A stretch of DNA of 64,000 nucleotides from contig NW_026570333.1 of NCBI RefSeq assembly GCF_019649055.1, positions 1 to 64,000 of the forward strand, read 5' to 3'. Positions within the stretch are counted from its first letter, which is position 1; each line of letters begins with the position of its first letter. Both the position numbers and the translations under genes were made by a program. Below the pieces are notes generated by a model. It saw only the letters and a program-made list of their open reading frames with translations, did no database searches and had not been told where the DNA came from. This DNA is from Paramacrobiotus metropolitanus (lineage: Eukaryota > Tardigrada > Eutardigrada > Parachela > Macrobiotidae). Positions 23,358-33,102 of this stretch are shown one piece after another.

Positions 23358-23470
23358 ACTTGGGCAGGTATAAAAACACCGACTTCGTACGAGGCTTGCC
23401 TCATTCAAGTTTTCCAGTTTCTCCCTAATTATTATGCAATAAGATTTCTGGTGTTTTGTTCAAGTGTATT

Positions 23471-26400
23471 ATGATTTTAAATATGGAGAATTCGAGAAAA
23501 CCAGGGATTAAACGTCGTAGCGAAGAAGCCTGTCCAAGTTCGTCGAAAAGGTCAAGGGATGAGGAGACTGGTAAGCTACAATATTAAAATTATTTTTTTA
23601 AGGATTTACTTTAAATTTTGCAGATTCAGTATTTCCCGGTGATATTACTGAGCACATTCACATCAACGAAGCCGGTTCCAGAATCTGGAAAAAATTTCGG
23701 CTGCATTCAAAGTGTTATTCAGTAAAGGTTAGCACGTTAAGGTCACCTAAAAAGCTGAGTAAAAGCTAAATTTATTATGCAGGTCACTGATCTGGAAAGA
23801 ATTCCTTTTTCCGGTGTGCCTACGGCCATTATGGAAATTCTTCAGTACGTCCTAGATTACGTGTTGGACGCCATTAATGCCAAAGAAATGGTCCGCATTC
23901 GACTGGACTCCAAAAGCTTGAATTATCCCATCTGGACGCCGCCCATTCAAAAATCTCAACTTACGGTCAACCGCTGGATGTCAGAAGTTGAACGTGTGCT
24001 CAATTCATACGAGGAATTGGTGATTGATAAACATTTTGAAGTTTTTGTACAGCATACGGAAATTCCACAGGGTAGCTGTATCCGTCAAGTTCCAGTGCTC
24101 CTAAAGAAAAGGCTACAACGGATGCAGTCTGTTATTGTGATTACCAATCCGGACAAGATATGCATGGCCAGAGCACTGGTAGTGGGAAAAGCATATGCTG
24201 ATGGTGATAAGCTACAATGCCGTCGTATGAAAGAAGGAAAGAAACTACAAACAAAAGAAGCTCAAGATCTCATCAAGAAAGCTGGACTGGATGAAAGAGA
24301 ATACACAATCCTGGACGCTCAGTCTTTCCAAGCGGCACTTCCAGATTATCAAATTATTATCGTCAGTGTGGACCACGCCAACAGTATTGTGTACAGTGGA
24401 CCGAAACAAGATCGACGCATTATTTTGCTGCATCACGATCATCATTTTGATCTGCTCAAGTCGTTGCCAGCATTCTTCCACAGGAACTACTGGTGTCATG
24501 ATTGCAACAGAGGCTATAACGAAAAATCTGATCACCGATGCTCGTCAATTTGCCATTTATGTCTACGTTCCGATTGTGAAGGTGATATGGATAATACTAT
24601 ACAATGCCAGGATTGCCACCGAAAATTTTTTGGTCAGGGATGTTTTACGGAGCACAAAATTCGTGTCTCTACCAAAAACAGACAACGAAAAAGCATCTGC
24701 GAATCACTTTTCATTTGCCAAGATTGTTTCCGTTTGGTTTCATTGAGAAACCGCAAGGGATCTACTCAACATCAGTGCGGCGAAGTTTACTGCCAGAACT
24801 GCAAACATCACGGTCTACCTGATTCCCATGAATGTTTTATGAAGCCCCGGAAAGTGACGGATGAAGAGTTGGAAGAACACAAGAATGCCAAGTTTTTGTA
24901 CTTTGATCTGGAGACGTATGTGGCGGAAAATAAAGAGCTGGTTCCTAACCTTGCGGTATGTATTATTCCAGTAAATGATTATAGATGATTACAGCTGCTT
25001 TTACTACAGGTGGTGCAGGACGATGATGGGCACGAATGGGTTTTCCCTGAGGATGGCGTGCCTTTGGGAAAGGATATTACTGATTCCTTGTGCGCTTTTC
25101 TGTTCCACGAAAGACACCGGGACTTCTACATTATCGCTCACAATTTCAAGGTACTTTTGAAATTTATCTGTATCCATTGGCTGACATTTTAATGTTTGCA
25201 GGCTTTTGACGGTTACTTTATTTTGCACTGGCTGCTGCAGAACGGGATTACTCCAAATGTTATTATGAACGGCGGAAAGCTGATGCAACTAGATGTGACA
25301 GAGTATAACATACGGTTCCGTGATAGCATCAACTATAATCCGCAAAGCCTAGCCAAATGGCCGGCGACTTTCGGTATACCCAATATTGGAAAAGGAACCT
25401 TTCCGCATAAGTTCAACCGGAAAGAAAACTGGGACATAGTCACTCCTTTTCCTGATCCCGAAGAGTATGGATTTTCCACAATGAACAGGAAATCCAGAGC
25501 ATCATTTATGCAGTGGTATGACGTTGAATCCAAAGAAAAGAATCACGTTTTTGATTTTCGAAAAGAGATTGTGGATTACTGCCGGATGGATGTGACGGTA
25601 TTGCGACTGTGTTGCCAGCAGTTCCGTCGACTATTCCAAGAAATTAGCAACGGATTGTGCCCTTTTGTATCGGCAATGACGATTGCGGGAGTGTGCAATC
25701 GATTCTGGAAATCCTTTATCTTGAAACCGCAACAAATTGGATTACTCCCTCAACGCGTTCATGCCAAGAACCGCAATCAGTCTGAAATCGCCAAAAAATG
25801 GCTGGTTTGGATGGAATCGCAAGAAAACTGTGGAATTAAATCTGTATTAACTGGAGCAGAACATCAAATTGGACCGTACTTTGTTGACGGATTCCGCCCG
25901 GATATTAATCACGTCTACGAATTCTACGGCTGCTGGTACCATGGATGCCCTCGATGTCATGCTGGAGATACTATACATCCGCTGCGTAATTTACCAATGT
26001 CGGAAATTTATAATGAAACATTGGAGCGGGAAAAGTACATCCGGAACCAAGGGTATGGATTAACCGTCATCTGGGAGCACGAGTATCACGACCAAGTAAA
26101 GGCGGATCCCGAAATGAGGGCATTTGTCCAGGGACTGTCATTTGTTGCCCCTTTAAACCCACGTGATGCTTTTTACGGCGGTCGTACCAACGCCGTCAAG
26201 CTCTTCCATGAAGTGAGCGGTGACGAAAAGATTAATTATTTTGACGTCAACAGCGAGTATCCATACGTCAACAAAAATAAACGGTACCCAATCGGCCATC
26301 CCACCATCATTACCAAAGACTTTGATGACATTCGGAACTACTTTGGAGTAGTGCAATGCCGAATCCTACCACCCGGAGATCTGCAACTTCCTGTACTTCC

Positions 26401-27664
26401 CTACCGCTCGGGTGGAAAGTTAACGTTTCCTTTGTGCCGCACCTGTGTGGACAACTATCAAAACGCTCAGTGTGAGCACACGGACGAAGAACGCGCTTTA
26501 ACGGGCACATGGTGCACGCCGGAAATTATTGCTGCTCTGGACCGTGGCTACGTTGTTGTCAAGATCTATGAAGTGTGGCATTTCGACCAACATGATGACC
26601 ACCTTTTCGAGGAATATATCAACAAGTTTTTAAAAATCAAGACGGAAGCCAGTGGATGGCCGCTGCATGTCCAAACCGAGGAGGAGAAGCAACAATATAT
26701 ATCGGATTTCAAGCAGCATGAAAACATTGATTTGGATTATGACAAAATTGACACAAATCTTGGATTGCGATCGCTATCCAAGCTGTGCCTGAACAGGTAA
26801 ATTTGCATCGAATTTTACGCCAACGTGTGCAACTCGTGTGATGCCTTTACAGTTTTTGGGGACGTTTGGGAATGCAAGACAACAAACCCAACACAATGTA
26901 TATTACCGAGCCCGAGAAATTTTATGATATGCTCCTATCCGGAAAATACCACGTACAATCCTGGGATATGTTTACGGAAGACGTCGTGCAACTAGCGTAC
27001 ACTAAAGAAAACGGATTTGTGGAGCGCAATCCCAATACCAACGTCATTTTGGCGGCGTAAGTGCAGAAATATTTTCTTCTGGAACTGTCAATGAGCCTAG
27101 TTTGCTTTGCAGATTTACAACATGCTGGGCACGATTGCACTTGTACAATTTTATGGATATGGTGAAAGATCGGTTACTGTATTTTGATACAGGTAATTCA
27201 GATTTTTCCGAAAAAAGGTTTTGTTTCTGGGAAATTTACCGTACATGCCCTTTACAGATTCGATATTTTTTATCACAAGGCCTGGACTTGTTGATCCTCC
27301 CACCGGAATCTTTTTGGGAGACCTGACCAACGAACTGAAGCCAGGACAATATATCACGCAGTTTGTTAGCTTGGGCGCTAAAACGTATGCCTACGTCGCC
27401 AATGATGGAGATGCTGTCGTCAAAGTGAAAGGCTTTACGTTGAATGGGCAAACGAGTGAGCAAATTAACTTTAGCACCATGTTAGAGATGTTGGAAAACC
27501 GGACTTTTGTAAATATTCAGTATCCGGATATTCTTAAACGAGTTAAAAAAGATCTGACTATATGTACCACTAGTATGGAAAAACGCCTGCAAGTGACGTA
27601 TGACAAACGTCGCATTGTTGATGCGGAATACAACACTTTGCCTTATGGCTTCACGTTGAAATAA
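23471..27664 (+). CDS. polB: Polinton protein-primed DNA polymerase B
   Basis: Family B polymerase of the protein-primed type, the replicative enzyme of Polintons. The coding region lies in several open blocks separated by short intervals of about 50 to 60 bp with GT and AG ends, consistent with splicing. The first block starts near 23471. Motifs in order: a Cys and His-rich region near 24,490-24,830 (CHDCNRGY, CHLCLRSDC, CQDCHRKFF); exonuclease motif I YFDLETY; exonuclease motif II AHNF with FDGYF after an interval; polymerase motif A FDVNSEYPYVNKNKR; motif B-like KLCLNRFWGRLG; motif C with YFDTDS sense near 27,180-27,260. A TATAAAA (ggtataaaaacacc) stands upstream at about 23,370. Confidence 0.88.
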
Positions 27665-28184
27665 ATTTATTGAATTGATCGAGCATGATTTCGACGCATT
27701 GCACCGCTTTCGGTAAATCAGTAGCGGATTTCAAACCAAGAAAATTACATTTGCCAGAAGGAAACAGAACAGCACGGCCAACACTACACTTGATGGCTAG
27801 ACCACTAAACAATTCAGGTGTATACTCCATGTGAAAAAACTTGCTGAATTTCTCGATATGCACACGTTGAGGAAAAGTATGATTAGCCACAATATTGACA
27901 ATACGAAATTTAGAAATGGTACACCGGTATCCAATAGCGGTTAACATGTTAGTAAAATGCTGCAACAATTCATGGGCTCCTTCTTCTGAGCGGGCTCCGT
28001 TGACGGTGATTTTGCCATTGCGGTACAGTTGACAGTGCGCTTTGTATGGTTCCAAGATCCGCAAAAGCAATCCAGAAAATCGATGGGGTATATACTGAGC
28101 CATCGGCAGCGCCTTTTCAATTTTCTTCAGGTCCAGGGTAGTGTTTAAATCCGCAACGGCAACGACATTGGTGATTTTCGGCAT
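27651..28184 (-). CDS. TATA-binding-protein-like protein encoded by the Polinton
   Basis: A 177-codon frame aligns along its whole length with the two-repeat core of TBP, which binds TATA boxes and nucleates transcription initiation. Repeat 1: ITNVVAVADLNTTLDLKKI (TBP IQNIVATVNLDCKLDLKTI), IPHRFSGLLLRILEP (TBP NPKRFAAVIMRIREP), NGKITVNGARSE (TBP SGKMVCTGAKSE). Repeat 2: FRIVNIVANHTF, YTPELFSGLAIKC (TBP YEPELFPGLIYRM), FPSGKCNFLGLKS. Of the four Phe that intercalate into TATA DNA, three positions keep Phe and one is Tyr. Length matches the TBP core (about 180) with no N-terminal extension. It runs on the minus strand just after the neighbouring RNase-like frame and overlaps it slightly. TBP homologues are known in some large DNA viruses; I do not recall one in Polintons. 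TBP sequence is from memory. Confidence 0.82.
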   Translation of the reverse strand: MPKITNVVAVADLNTTLDLKKIEKALPMAQYIPHRFSGLLLRILEPYKAHCQLYRNGKITVNGARSEEGAHELLQHFTNMLTAIGYRCTISKFRIVNIVANHTFPQRVHIEKFSKFFHMEYTPELFSGLAIKCSVGRAVLFPSGKCNFLGLKSATDLPKAVQCVEIMLDQFNKFIST

Positions 28185-28620
28185 CGCAATAGTACCACAG
28201 CGTGAAACGCACGGCTTTGCGCAAGGTGGACACGGGGAGGGTGGTCAGCTTATGATACGGCGGGCATCCAAAGTTTTCCAGGTTGGCGACTTCCGGTAAG
28301 TACTGCTCCAAGAGGCGGCACTTTTCCAGTCCCTTGGCGAAGAAACGGATTTGATTCGGTCGGCCAATTTTTTTGAACATATCCTCTAGGGCGCAGGTCA
28401 CTTGGTTATGACGATATTCTCCTTCGGTATTCCACAACAATCCGTGGGAGTGGCGGGCTTGGGTGCGCAATAATAAACCGTATTTGGCAGCAACGCGCGG
28501 GAGTGTAAAAGTGTACAACTCCTGCTGTTCTTTTTCCGGGCAGTAAAAGGCAAGCTGCTTAATGTATTTCTTCCCGGCAATAACAAACCAGTCAGCATCT
28601 AGAATACAAGGAGTGGCCAT
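28117..28620 (-). CDS. Polinton conserved protein, possible nuclease-like domain
   Basis: A 167-codon frame opens MATPCILDADWFV and contains FFAKGLEKCRLLEQYL, then LENFGCPP. Proteins of this layout (a start with an Asp shortly after a hydrophobic strand, a KG.EK motif in the middle and an NLE..GCP motif later) recur in invertebrate Mavericks and are often described as RNase H-like or of unknown function. The assignment is by pattern memory and is not firm. It starts from a divergent promoter region shared with the PC4-like gene: on the minus strand a TATA-like ctataaatag lies about 40 bases upstream of the start. Its end overlaps the TBP-like frame. Confidence 0.55.
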   Translation of the reverse strand: MATPCILDADWFVIAGKKYIKQLAFYCPEKEQQELYTFTLPRVAAKYGLLLRTQARHSHGLLWNTEGEYRHNQVTCALEDMFKKIGRPNQIRFFAKGLEKCRLLEQYLPEVANLENFGCPPYHKLTTLPVSTLRKAVRFTLWYYCDAENHQCRCRCGFKHYPGPEEN

Positions 28621-28875
28621 TTTGGATCAGAATGAATGACCACTGCTGCGTCACACGGCTATTTATAGCTGTGGAAGGTATCACTTTTGAATGTTACAGG
28701 TGTCATTAAGAAACATTACACCGGTAACTTTTCAAAATTACCAGTACCCATTCGAATGTTACAGGTCGGTAACAATCAATAATTACCAGTATCACTATCC
28801 ATTGTTACTACGTTCCGTATGCCAACTATAAAAAGCTGACAAGTTTCTTCAGAAAGCTCAGTTCTTTTTTCTAAA
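28621..28875. promoter_or_regulatory. Divergent Polinton promoter with TATA boxes on both sides
   Basis: About 255 bp between divergently transcribed genes. There is a TATA-like sequence for the minus gene (ctataaatag, near 28,660) and another for the plus gene (aactataaaaag, near 28,830). Between them lie AATGTTACAGGT repeats and the string GTAACAATCAATAATTACC, which closely resembles the repeated CAATAATTACCG of both terminal inverted repeats. The shared motif suggests common regulation with the polymerase gene. Confidence 0.6.
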
Positions 28876-29778
28876 ATGGAGTTTCTGGATTTGCCCCCAC
28901 CATCGAACAAGCGACCTCGGAAGCCTAAAGCGGATGACGTCAAGAAGCCAAAGTTGGAGGATGCAAAACCTCACCAACGATTTGCCTTTACTCAGCAAGG
29001 CCGCCCCGTCTACCGCCTAAGCAACGACAAATTCGTTTACGTCGCCCGCAGCACGACCGACCACCATGTTGTCCGCGTTGTTTTTGGTGAGTGGAAAGAG
29101 CAACCGGATCATTCGTGGAAGCCGACTTGGGGTAAAAGCATTGCCCTCAACAAACCTGGATTTTTACGTTTGGCTGCTCTGATGCTGACGGGTACTACGG
29201 ATATGGATGAAGCGACGCGGGCCTCTTCAGCTGAAACGGGCAAGTTATCCCCATTATACCGTTTGGATGGTGGAATGTATTTTAGTTGGAACCGCTTCAA
29301 CAGTGCCAATGTGGCAACAATCCGTCGCTATCATCAAAAACCAGCTGGCGATCTATACCCTACGCGCTATGGCATTTCCTTTGGAGAGCGGTGCTATGAT
29401 GCCTTGAAGGAACTGTTGCAAGACATGCAGCTGTTTAAAGACATGGCGGCCATTCAGAAAGAACTGGGAAAACCGGACCCTGTCAAGGAAGGACTAATGT
29501 ACAAAGAGTTGCTAAGCGAAGTAGCGGAAGCAATGGTAGGACTGGTCAAGCTGACCGATGACGGAACGGGTGGAACGGGTAAGGAGCGCCCAAGCGACGG
29601 CGAATGGAATGCTGCTATGGAGCGCCTAAATGAATTGCGGATGGTGTATGGCATTTTATTTGGCAAAGACAAACTGGGCGTGGAACAAGCACTGGAGCTA
29701 AACGTTGCTGGATTTCTAGCCAGCAATGGAAAGGAATTGCGTGACCGTGTAGGTCGTATGCTAACTGACGAATGTTAA
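28876..29778 (+). CDS. Polinton protein with two PC4-like modules
   Basis: A 300-codon frame on the plus strand. A basic N-terminus (NKRPRKPKADDVKKPK) may be a nuclear localisation signal. Residues about 50-100 read KFVYVARSTTDHHVVRVVF, then PTWGKSIALNKPGFLRLAAL. Residues about 135-185 read LDGGMYFSWNRF, VATIRRYHQKPAGDLYPTRY, then GISFGERCYDALKELL. Both follow the PC4/p15 pattern (strand, F.....V.IR.Y, P.+.GI.L, helix), a fold that binds ssDNA and acts as a transcription coactivator. The C-terminal third is helical and acidic with no family I know. PC4-type proteins have been noted in some Polinton-like elements. The pairing with a TBP-like gene suggests a transcription role, but ssDNA binding during replication is an alternative. 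Confidence 0.65.
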   Translation: MEFLDLPPPSNKRPRKPKADDVKKPKLEDAKPHQRFAFTQQGRPVYRLSNDKFVYVARSTTDHHVVRVVFGEWKEQPDHSWKPTWGKSIALNKPGFLRLAALMLTGTTDMDEATRASSAETGKLSPLYRLDGGMYFSWNRFNSANVATIRRYHQKPAGDLYPTRYGISFGERCYDALKELLQDMQLFKDMAAIQKELGKPDPVKEGLMYKELLSEVAEAMVGLVKLTDDGTGGTGKERPSDGEWNAAMERLNELRMVYGILFGKDKLGVEQALELNVAGFLASNGKELRDRVGRMLTDEC

Positions 29779-29860
29779 GTGGGTTCTTGAATTATATTAT
29801 CTTTGTATACTATACTTTGTCACATTTACTGTTCAATAGCGCTGCCCATTTTTTTGCTGA

Positions 29861-30373
29861 TCATTTTATTAATCGTTTGCAAATCTGCCGGATGAGATTT
29901 CCATCAACCATGGTTGTTTTTAAATTGAAAAAACAGTTAACGTACTGGCACACCATCTTGTCGTTGCTCGCCTTATTATCAGTAAACAAATGCACAATAT
30001 TCGTAAATGACTCGCCACTACATCGTCGTAAAATGAAAAACAGACAATATTGGCCACAGACGGTACTGAGTTCTGATTGAAACTGCTCGGATTGCAAGAC
30101 AATTTCATTCTCTTTAGTTAAACTAACAAAGTCTGACGAGTAAGATTCCAGCTTCTTGCCATACGAGTCGAACACTTCCATACTTCCATCCATTTCCTGA
30201 TACAAAGCAATCCAATGCTCTCCTTCTCGGTCAGCCGGATCAGTATTTACCACACACGCTGCGGGATAGGGTTGTAGTGACGGAGGTACTTCATTACTGG
30301 CAAAAACACCACGAAAAGTTTGGGTGGTGATCGGATGGCCCTGCAAGGCCTCGTTGATTTGCTGGCTGTTCAT
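29861..30373 (-). CDS. Adenain-like cysteine protease (Polinton PRO)
   Basis: A 170-codon frame with the layout of the adenoviral-type maturation protease found in nearly all Polintons. Catalytic elements are visible in order: His in EHWIALYQ, the acidic residue in VFDSYG, and the Gln and Cys in CGQYCLFF. In adenoviruses this enzyme processes capsid and core precursors; the same role is inferred here. It is the most distal gene of a minus-strand block that includes capsid, integrase and ATPase genes. The length is slightly below adenain (about 200), typical of Polintons. Confidence 0.85.
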   Translation of the reverse strand: MNSQQINEALQGHPITTQTFRGVFASNEVPPSLQPYPAACVVNTDPADREGEHWIALYQEMDGSMEVFDSYGKKLESYSSDFVSLTKENEIVLQSEQFQSELSTVCGQYCLFFILRRCSGESFTNIVHLFTDNKASNDKMVCQYVNCFFNLKTTMVDGNLIRQICKRLIK

Positions 30374-30446
30374 GTTGAAAAGTCCGCAATCAGCTGACGG
30401 TGTTGGTTGATCTCAATAACGCTGTCGTACACCAGCATGCACACCA

Positions 30447-30905
30447 TCATGATGGTTTTTCCAATGGTTTTCCAAAGGAAACAGAAACGCTTAAATTGCC
30501 CTGTTTGATCAAAGTTAACGGTCCGCGTCCAGTATGTCCGGGCGTGAGGTCAAACCCATATAGCGTATAGCCCTGGTTGTACTGCGTGCGCGTAAACGGG
30601 AGACTTCCTTGTAGACTTGGTCGATGGCCCAACGTATCTAGTAGTCCATCATAGCATTCCAAAGACAGGCTGCGTTCAAAATCAGCCATGTAAGGTTTGT
30701 TGGGATAACTTTGCCCGTCCACTTCCACACTGATTTGCGTCAGGTTAAAGTGTTGAAAGTTGAACGGATTGCGTTTACTTGATCCATGAAAATCTTCACT
30801 GTCCACAAATCCAATGAAGACCACTTTGGGAATTTGTCCAATTTGCAGATTACTGACCACTGTGCTCTGTGTCTTTTGAGCAATATCCGACACACGCATT
30901 ACCAC
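30447..30905 (-). CDS. Polinton major capsid protein, C-terminal part
   Basis: A 152-codon open stretch with the sense of the C-terminal region of the F54H12.2-type Polinton major capsid protein: a strand IPKVVFIGFVDSEDFHGS, the stretch FNFQHFNLTQISVEVDGQSYP, and a Gly-rich end. In this family the protein forms a double jelly-roll capsomer. It lies directly behind the N-terminal part (30910-31707) and is listed separately because it is in its own frame. Confidence 0.6.
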   Translation of the reverse strand: MVMRVSDIAQKTQSTVVSNLQIGQIPKVVFIGFVDSEDFHGSSKRNPFNFQHFNLTQISVEVDGQSYPNKPYMADFERSLSLECYDGLLDTLGHRPSLQGSLPFTRTQYNQGYTLYGFDLTPGHTGRGPLTLIKQGNLSVSVSFGKPLEKPS

Positions 30906-30909
30906 ACGT

Positions 30910-31707
30910 TCAATGTGGTACTTTACGGTTTTTCTTTAACAATTCTCCCGTCACAGCCGTTAGAAAATCAGGGGATGGTATATATCGTCGAATCGATAGT
31001 CGAGCGTTGCGGATGAATGGTTTGAAGGACTTTGTAGCATCCTGATCCCACACGCGCAAAGAAAATTCCGGTCGGCTGACTACTAATCGGATATTGACTG
31101 GCACACCCGTGCACAACGGTTTGCTCTGGTCAAACAGATCCGCAAAGAGCTTGCCCGAAAGTTGCACATAATTTCCACCATCAAACAAGGCTTTGCGGTT
31201 TTTCTCGCCCTTGTTTAGTGTTTCATCGTTGAAGCGCAGTGCGGTATCGTGGTAGAAAGCCGCCGATGTCAATTGACTATTTTGCGCATCGGTCGTGTAA
31301 GATAGCAATGATTCCAGATAAGCACGGTATGGATAAAATGTCGCCGCATCCGAGATGAGCCGATTAGCCACCGTGACGTGACACGAGGAAAACAGAGAAT
31401 GCAAGAAATTGTTGACGGGCGCGACACCATCGGCTGCCGTCATCGCTTCCCATTCTCCACTAACCTTGCGCACTTTGATGCCCACCTCCAACTCCAGTAT
31501 CATATCAGCCAAACTAAGTAAACCAGACGTACTGGGAGGAATGAAAAAGTTGATGTCTCCAGCTGAACCGTTATCCGTCAATATGGTGGTGGGATTCAAT
31601 TTCTCGTTCTCCGTTCGCCAGCGGTCAGTCAACGTGGCCGGAAGGGCAAATAACTGATTCTCCAGCTGCATGGCCGGTTCCGAATCTTCTACCATGAGCA
31701 TGGCCAT
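30910..31707 (-). CDS. Polinton major capsid protein, N-terminal part
   Basis: A 265-codon frame matching the F54H12.2-like family of invertebrate Mavericks, the double jelly-roll major capsid protein. Recognisable stretches include LENQLFALPATLTDRW, then INFFIPPSTSGLLSLADM, VNNFLHSLFSSCHVTVANRL, and YPYRAYLESLLSY followed by SQLTSAAFYHDTA. On the minus strand a TATA-like sequence (ctttatataaaaatgg) ends immediately before the start codon region, a possible promoter. It sits within the structural gene block between the protease and the minor capsid gene. Confidence 0.75.
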   Translation of the reverse strand: MAMLMVEDSEPAMQLENQLFALPATLTDRWRTENEKLNPTTILTDNGSAGDINFFIPPSTSGLLSLADMILELEVGIKVRKVSGEWEAMTAADGVAPVNNFLHSLFSSCHVTVANRLISDAATFYPYRAYLESLLSYTTDAQNSQLTSAAFYHDTALRFNDETLNKGEKNRKALFDGGNYVQLSGKLFADLFDQSKPLCTGVPVNIRLVVSRPEFSLRVWDQDATKSFKPFIRNARLSIRRYIPSPDFLTAVTGELLKKNRKVPH

Positions 31708-31711
31708 TTTT

Positions 31712-32090
31712 ATATAAAGTCGAGAATATCTTTAGGGGGAATACGTTTTATCCGTCGCAATCGTTTTCGACCTTGTCCTTCTTGAGGAGCTAGACGTTTC
31801 TCAATCGCGGCTCCGGCACGTGCTGCTACATCTTTAATAACCCCGGTAGCAGCTTCTTGCAGGTGTGGTGTGGCGGCTTCCAGCGCGGCTTTGGCATGGG
31901 GAGCTGCTTGCTTTAAAGAGGGGCCGCAAAGGAAGAAATTTTGGCAAATAACCTTTTAAGGATTTGTGGAAACCCCGATCCATTCTGCAAGGTCCCTCGG
32001 TAGCGTATGAGCGCGCTTCCTCCGGTTTGGTTCAGGAAGACGCTTTCATAACGCCGCGGGTCGGGTACGTACGGAACCAGAGGCATTTTC
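31712..32090 (-). CDS. Basic core-protein-like region of the Polinton
   Basis: Between the two capsid genes the minus strand encodes, in open stretches, a Gly and Arg-containing start (YRGTLQNGSGF), then Ala-rich amphipathic sequence (AAPHAKAALEAATPHL, then VIKDVAARAGAAIEKR) and a basic end (GRKRLRRIKRIPP). Small basic proteins of this style are common in Polintons and recall adenovirus core proteins such as pX or pVI. The identity is inferred only from composition and position. Confidence 0.4.
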
Positions 32091-33102
32091 AATATAGTCT
32101 TTGGGGTCGGAAATGCAGTTTCACCAACGATTTCCCGGTTTGGAATTTGGCATCGTCTCCGAGATCATTAGCAATAGTCAGGTGAATGGTTTCGAAATGT
32201 TGTCGTAAAACAGGAACGTAATGCGGAATGTCGAACCGTGCTTCCACGATTTGATTGACTTCTCCTCTAATAGGTACAGAACGCAAAAACTGCGCTGCTG
32301 TGTCTCCGATCAAGCTGTAGTCAGCCACATCGCTGTACACAAACAAACTTTGATTTCCTAACAAAGTGTTCACGGGACGCTCCGAAATAAAAGTGCTCAG
32401 TTTGGGATTGGGCGGTTTGGTCAAGAACGAGAGATATTTGATTTGACTAGTCTTGGTTTCCATGGGAAAGGGGCCCCGCGCATTGCCGTGACTCTCTACT
32501 GGCACATCTGGTTTGAATTCAGCGCTGTCGAATCCAAGAATCTTTTGCAGAATTGATGATCCTGGAGGAAAAACAACAGACACACGGTCGTTTCCAATGT
32601 TTAGTCGCACGCGATGATTTGTTGGGGTGAGGAACTGAACGGTAAAGGCTCGATCGTGGGACAAAGCGCTTTTATCGGAATGAACCGTATCATCCACCAT
32701 GTATGCTCCAACTTTAGGCACCAGCGAATTGATCGTTTGCAGTAACAATTCAGCATTCTTAAAGTTGCCCGGCGGAATGGTAATTTCATCTTGATGGATG
32801 ACGTAATCAACAGATTCAATAAAACCTGTGTCGTCTTTTTTCAATCGGAATTCTTTCACAATATTCACTTGTATTTTCTTCTCCACCGGCAAAGTATAAA
32901 ACGAGTTCAAGTATTGCAGCTCGACAAGGGCCATTTCCCACTTTCCTTTGAGAGTGATGGGGTGTTTCAGTTTGGTTGTCCAGTTAGAGGCTGTGTTGGT
33001 TGCTTCTGTTGCCACGTCGCTAGGCAACGTCACGTAGAAAGGAGCCCCTTCATACATGATGCTTTGATCCACGAATCGTGTTCCGGTCCGTATCCTAACC
33101 AA
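32089..33102 (-). CDS. Polinton minor capsid (penton-like) protein candidate
   Basis: A 337-codon frame. Its N-terminus, FYVTLPSDVATEATNTASNW followed by LKHPITLKGKWEMALVELQY, is characteristic of a protein family common in invertebrate Mavericks, with predicted beta-rich structure. By position (next to the major capsid and integrase) and size it is the best candidate for the single jelly-roll penton protein. Beta-strand-rich sequence continues to the C-terminus. The family assignment is from memory. Its start lies inside the 3' part of the integrase frame. Confidence 0.6.
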   Translation of the reverse strand: MVRIRTGTRFVDQSIMYEGAPFYVTLPSDVATEATNTASNWTTKLKHPITLKGKWEMALVELQYLNSFYTLPVEKKIQVNIVKEFRLKKDDTGFIESVDYVIHQDEITIPPGNFKNAELLLQTINSLVPKVGAYMVDDTVHSDKSALSHDRAFTVQFLTPTNHRVRLNIGNDRVSVVFPPGSSILQKILGFDSAEFKPDVPVESHGNARGPFPMETKTSQIKYLSFLTKPPNPKLSTFISERPVNTLLGNQSLFVYSDVADYSLIGDTAAQFLRSVPIRGEVNQIVEARFDIPHYVPVLRQHFETIHLTIANDLGDDAKFQTGKSLVKLHFRPQRLY

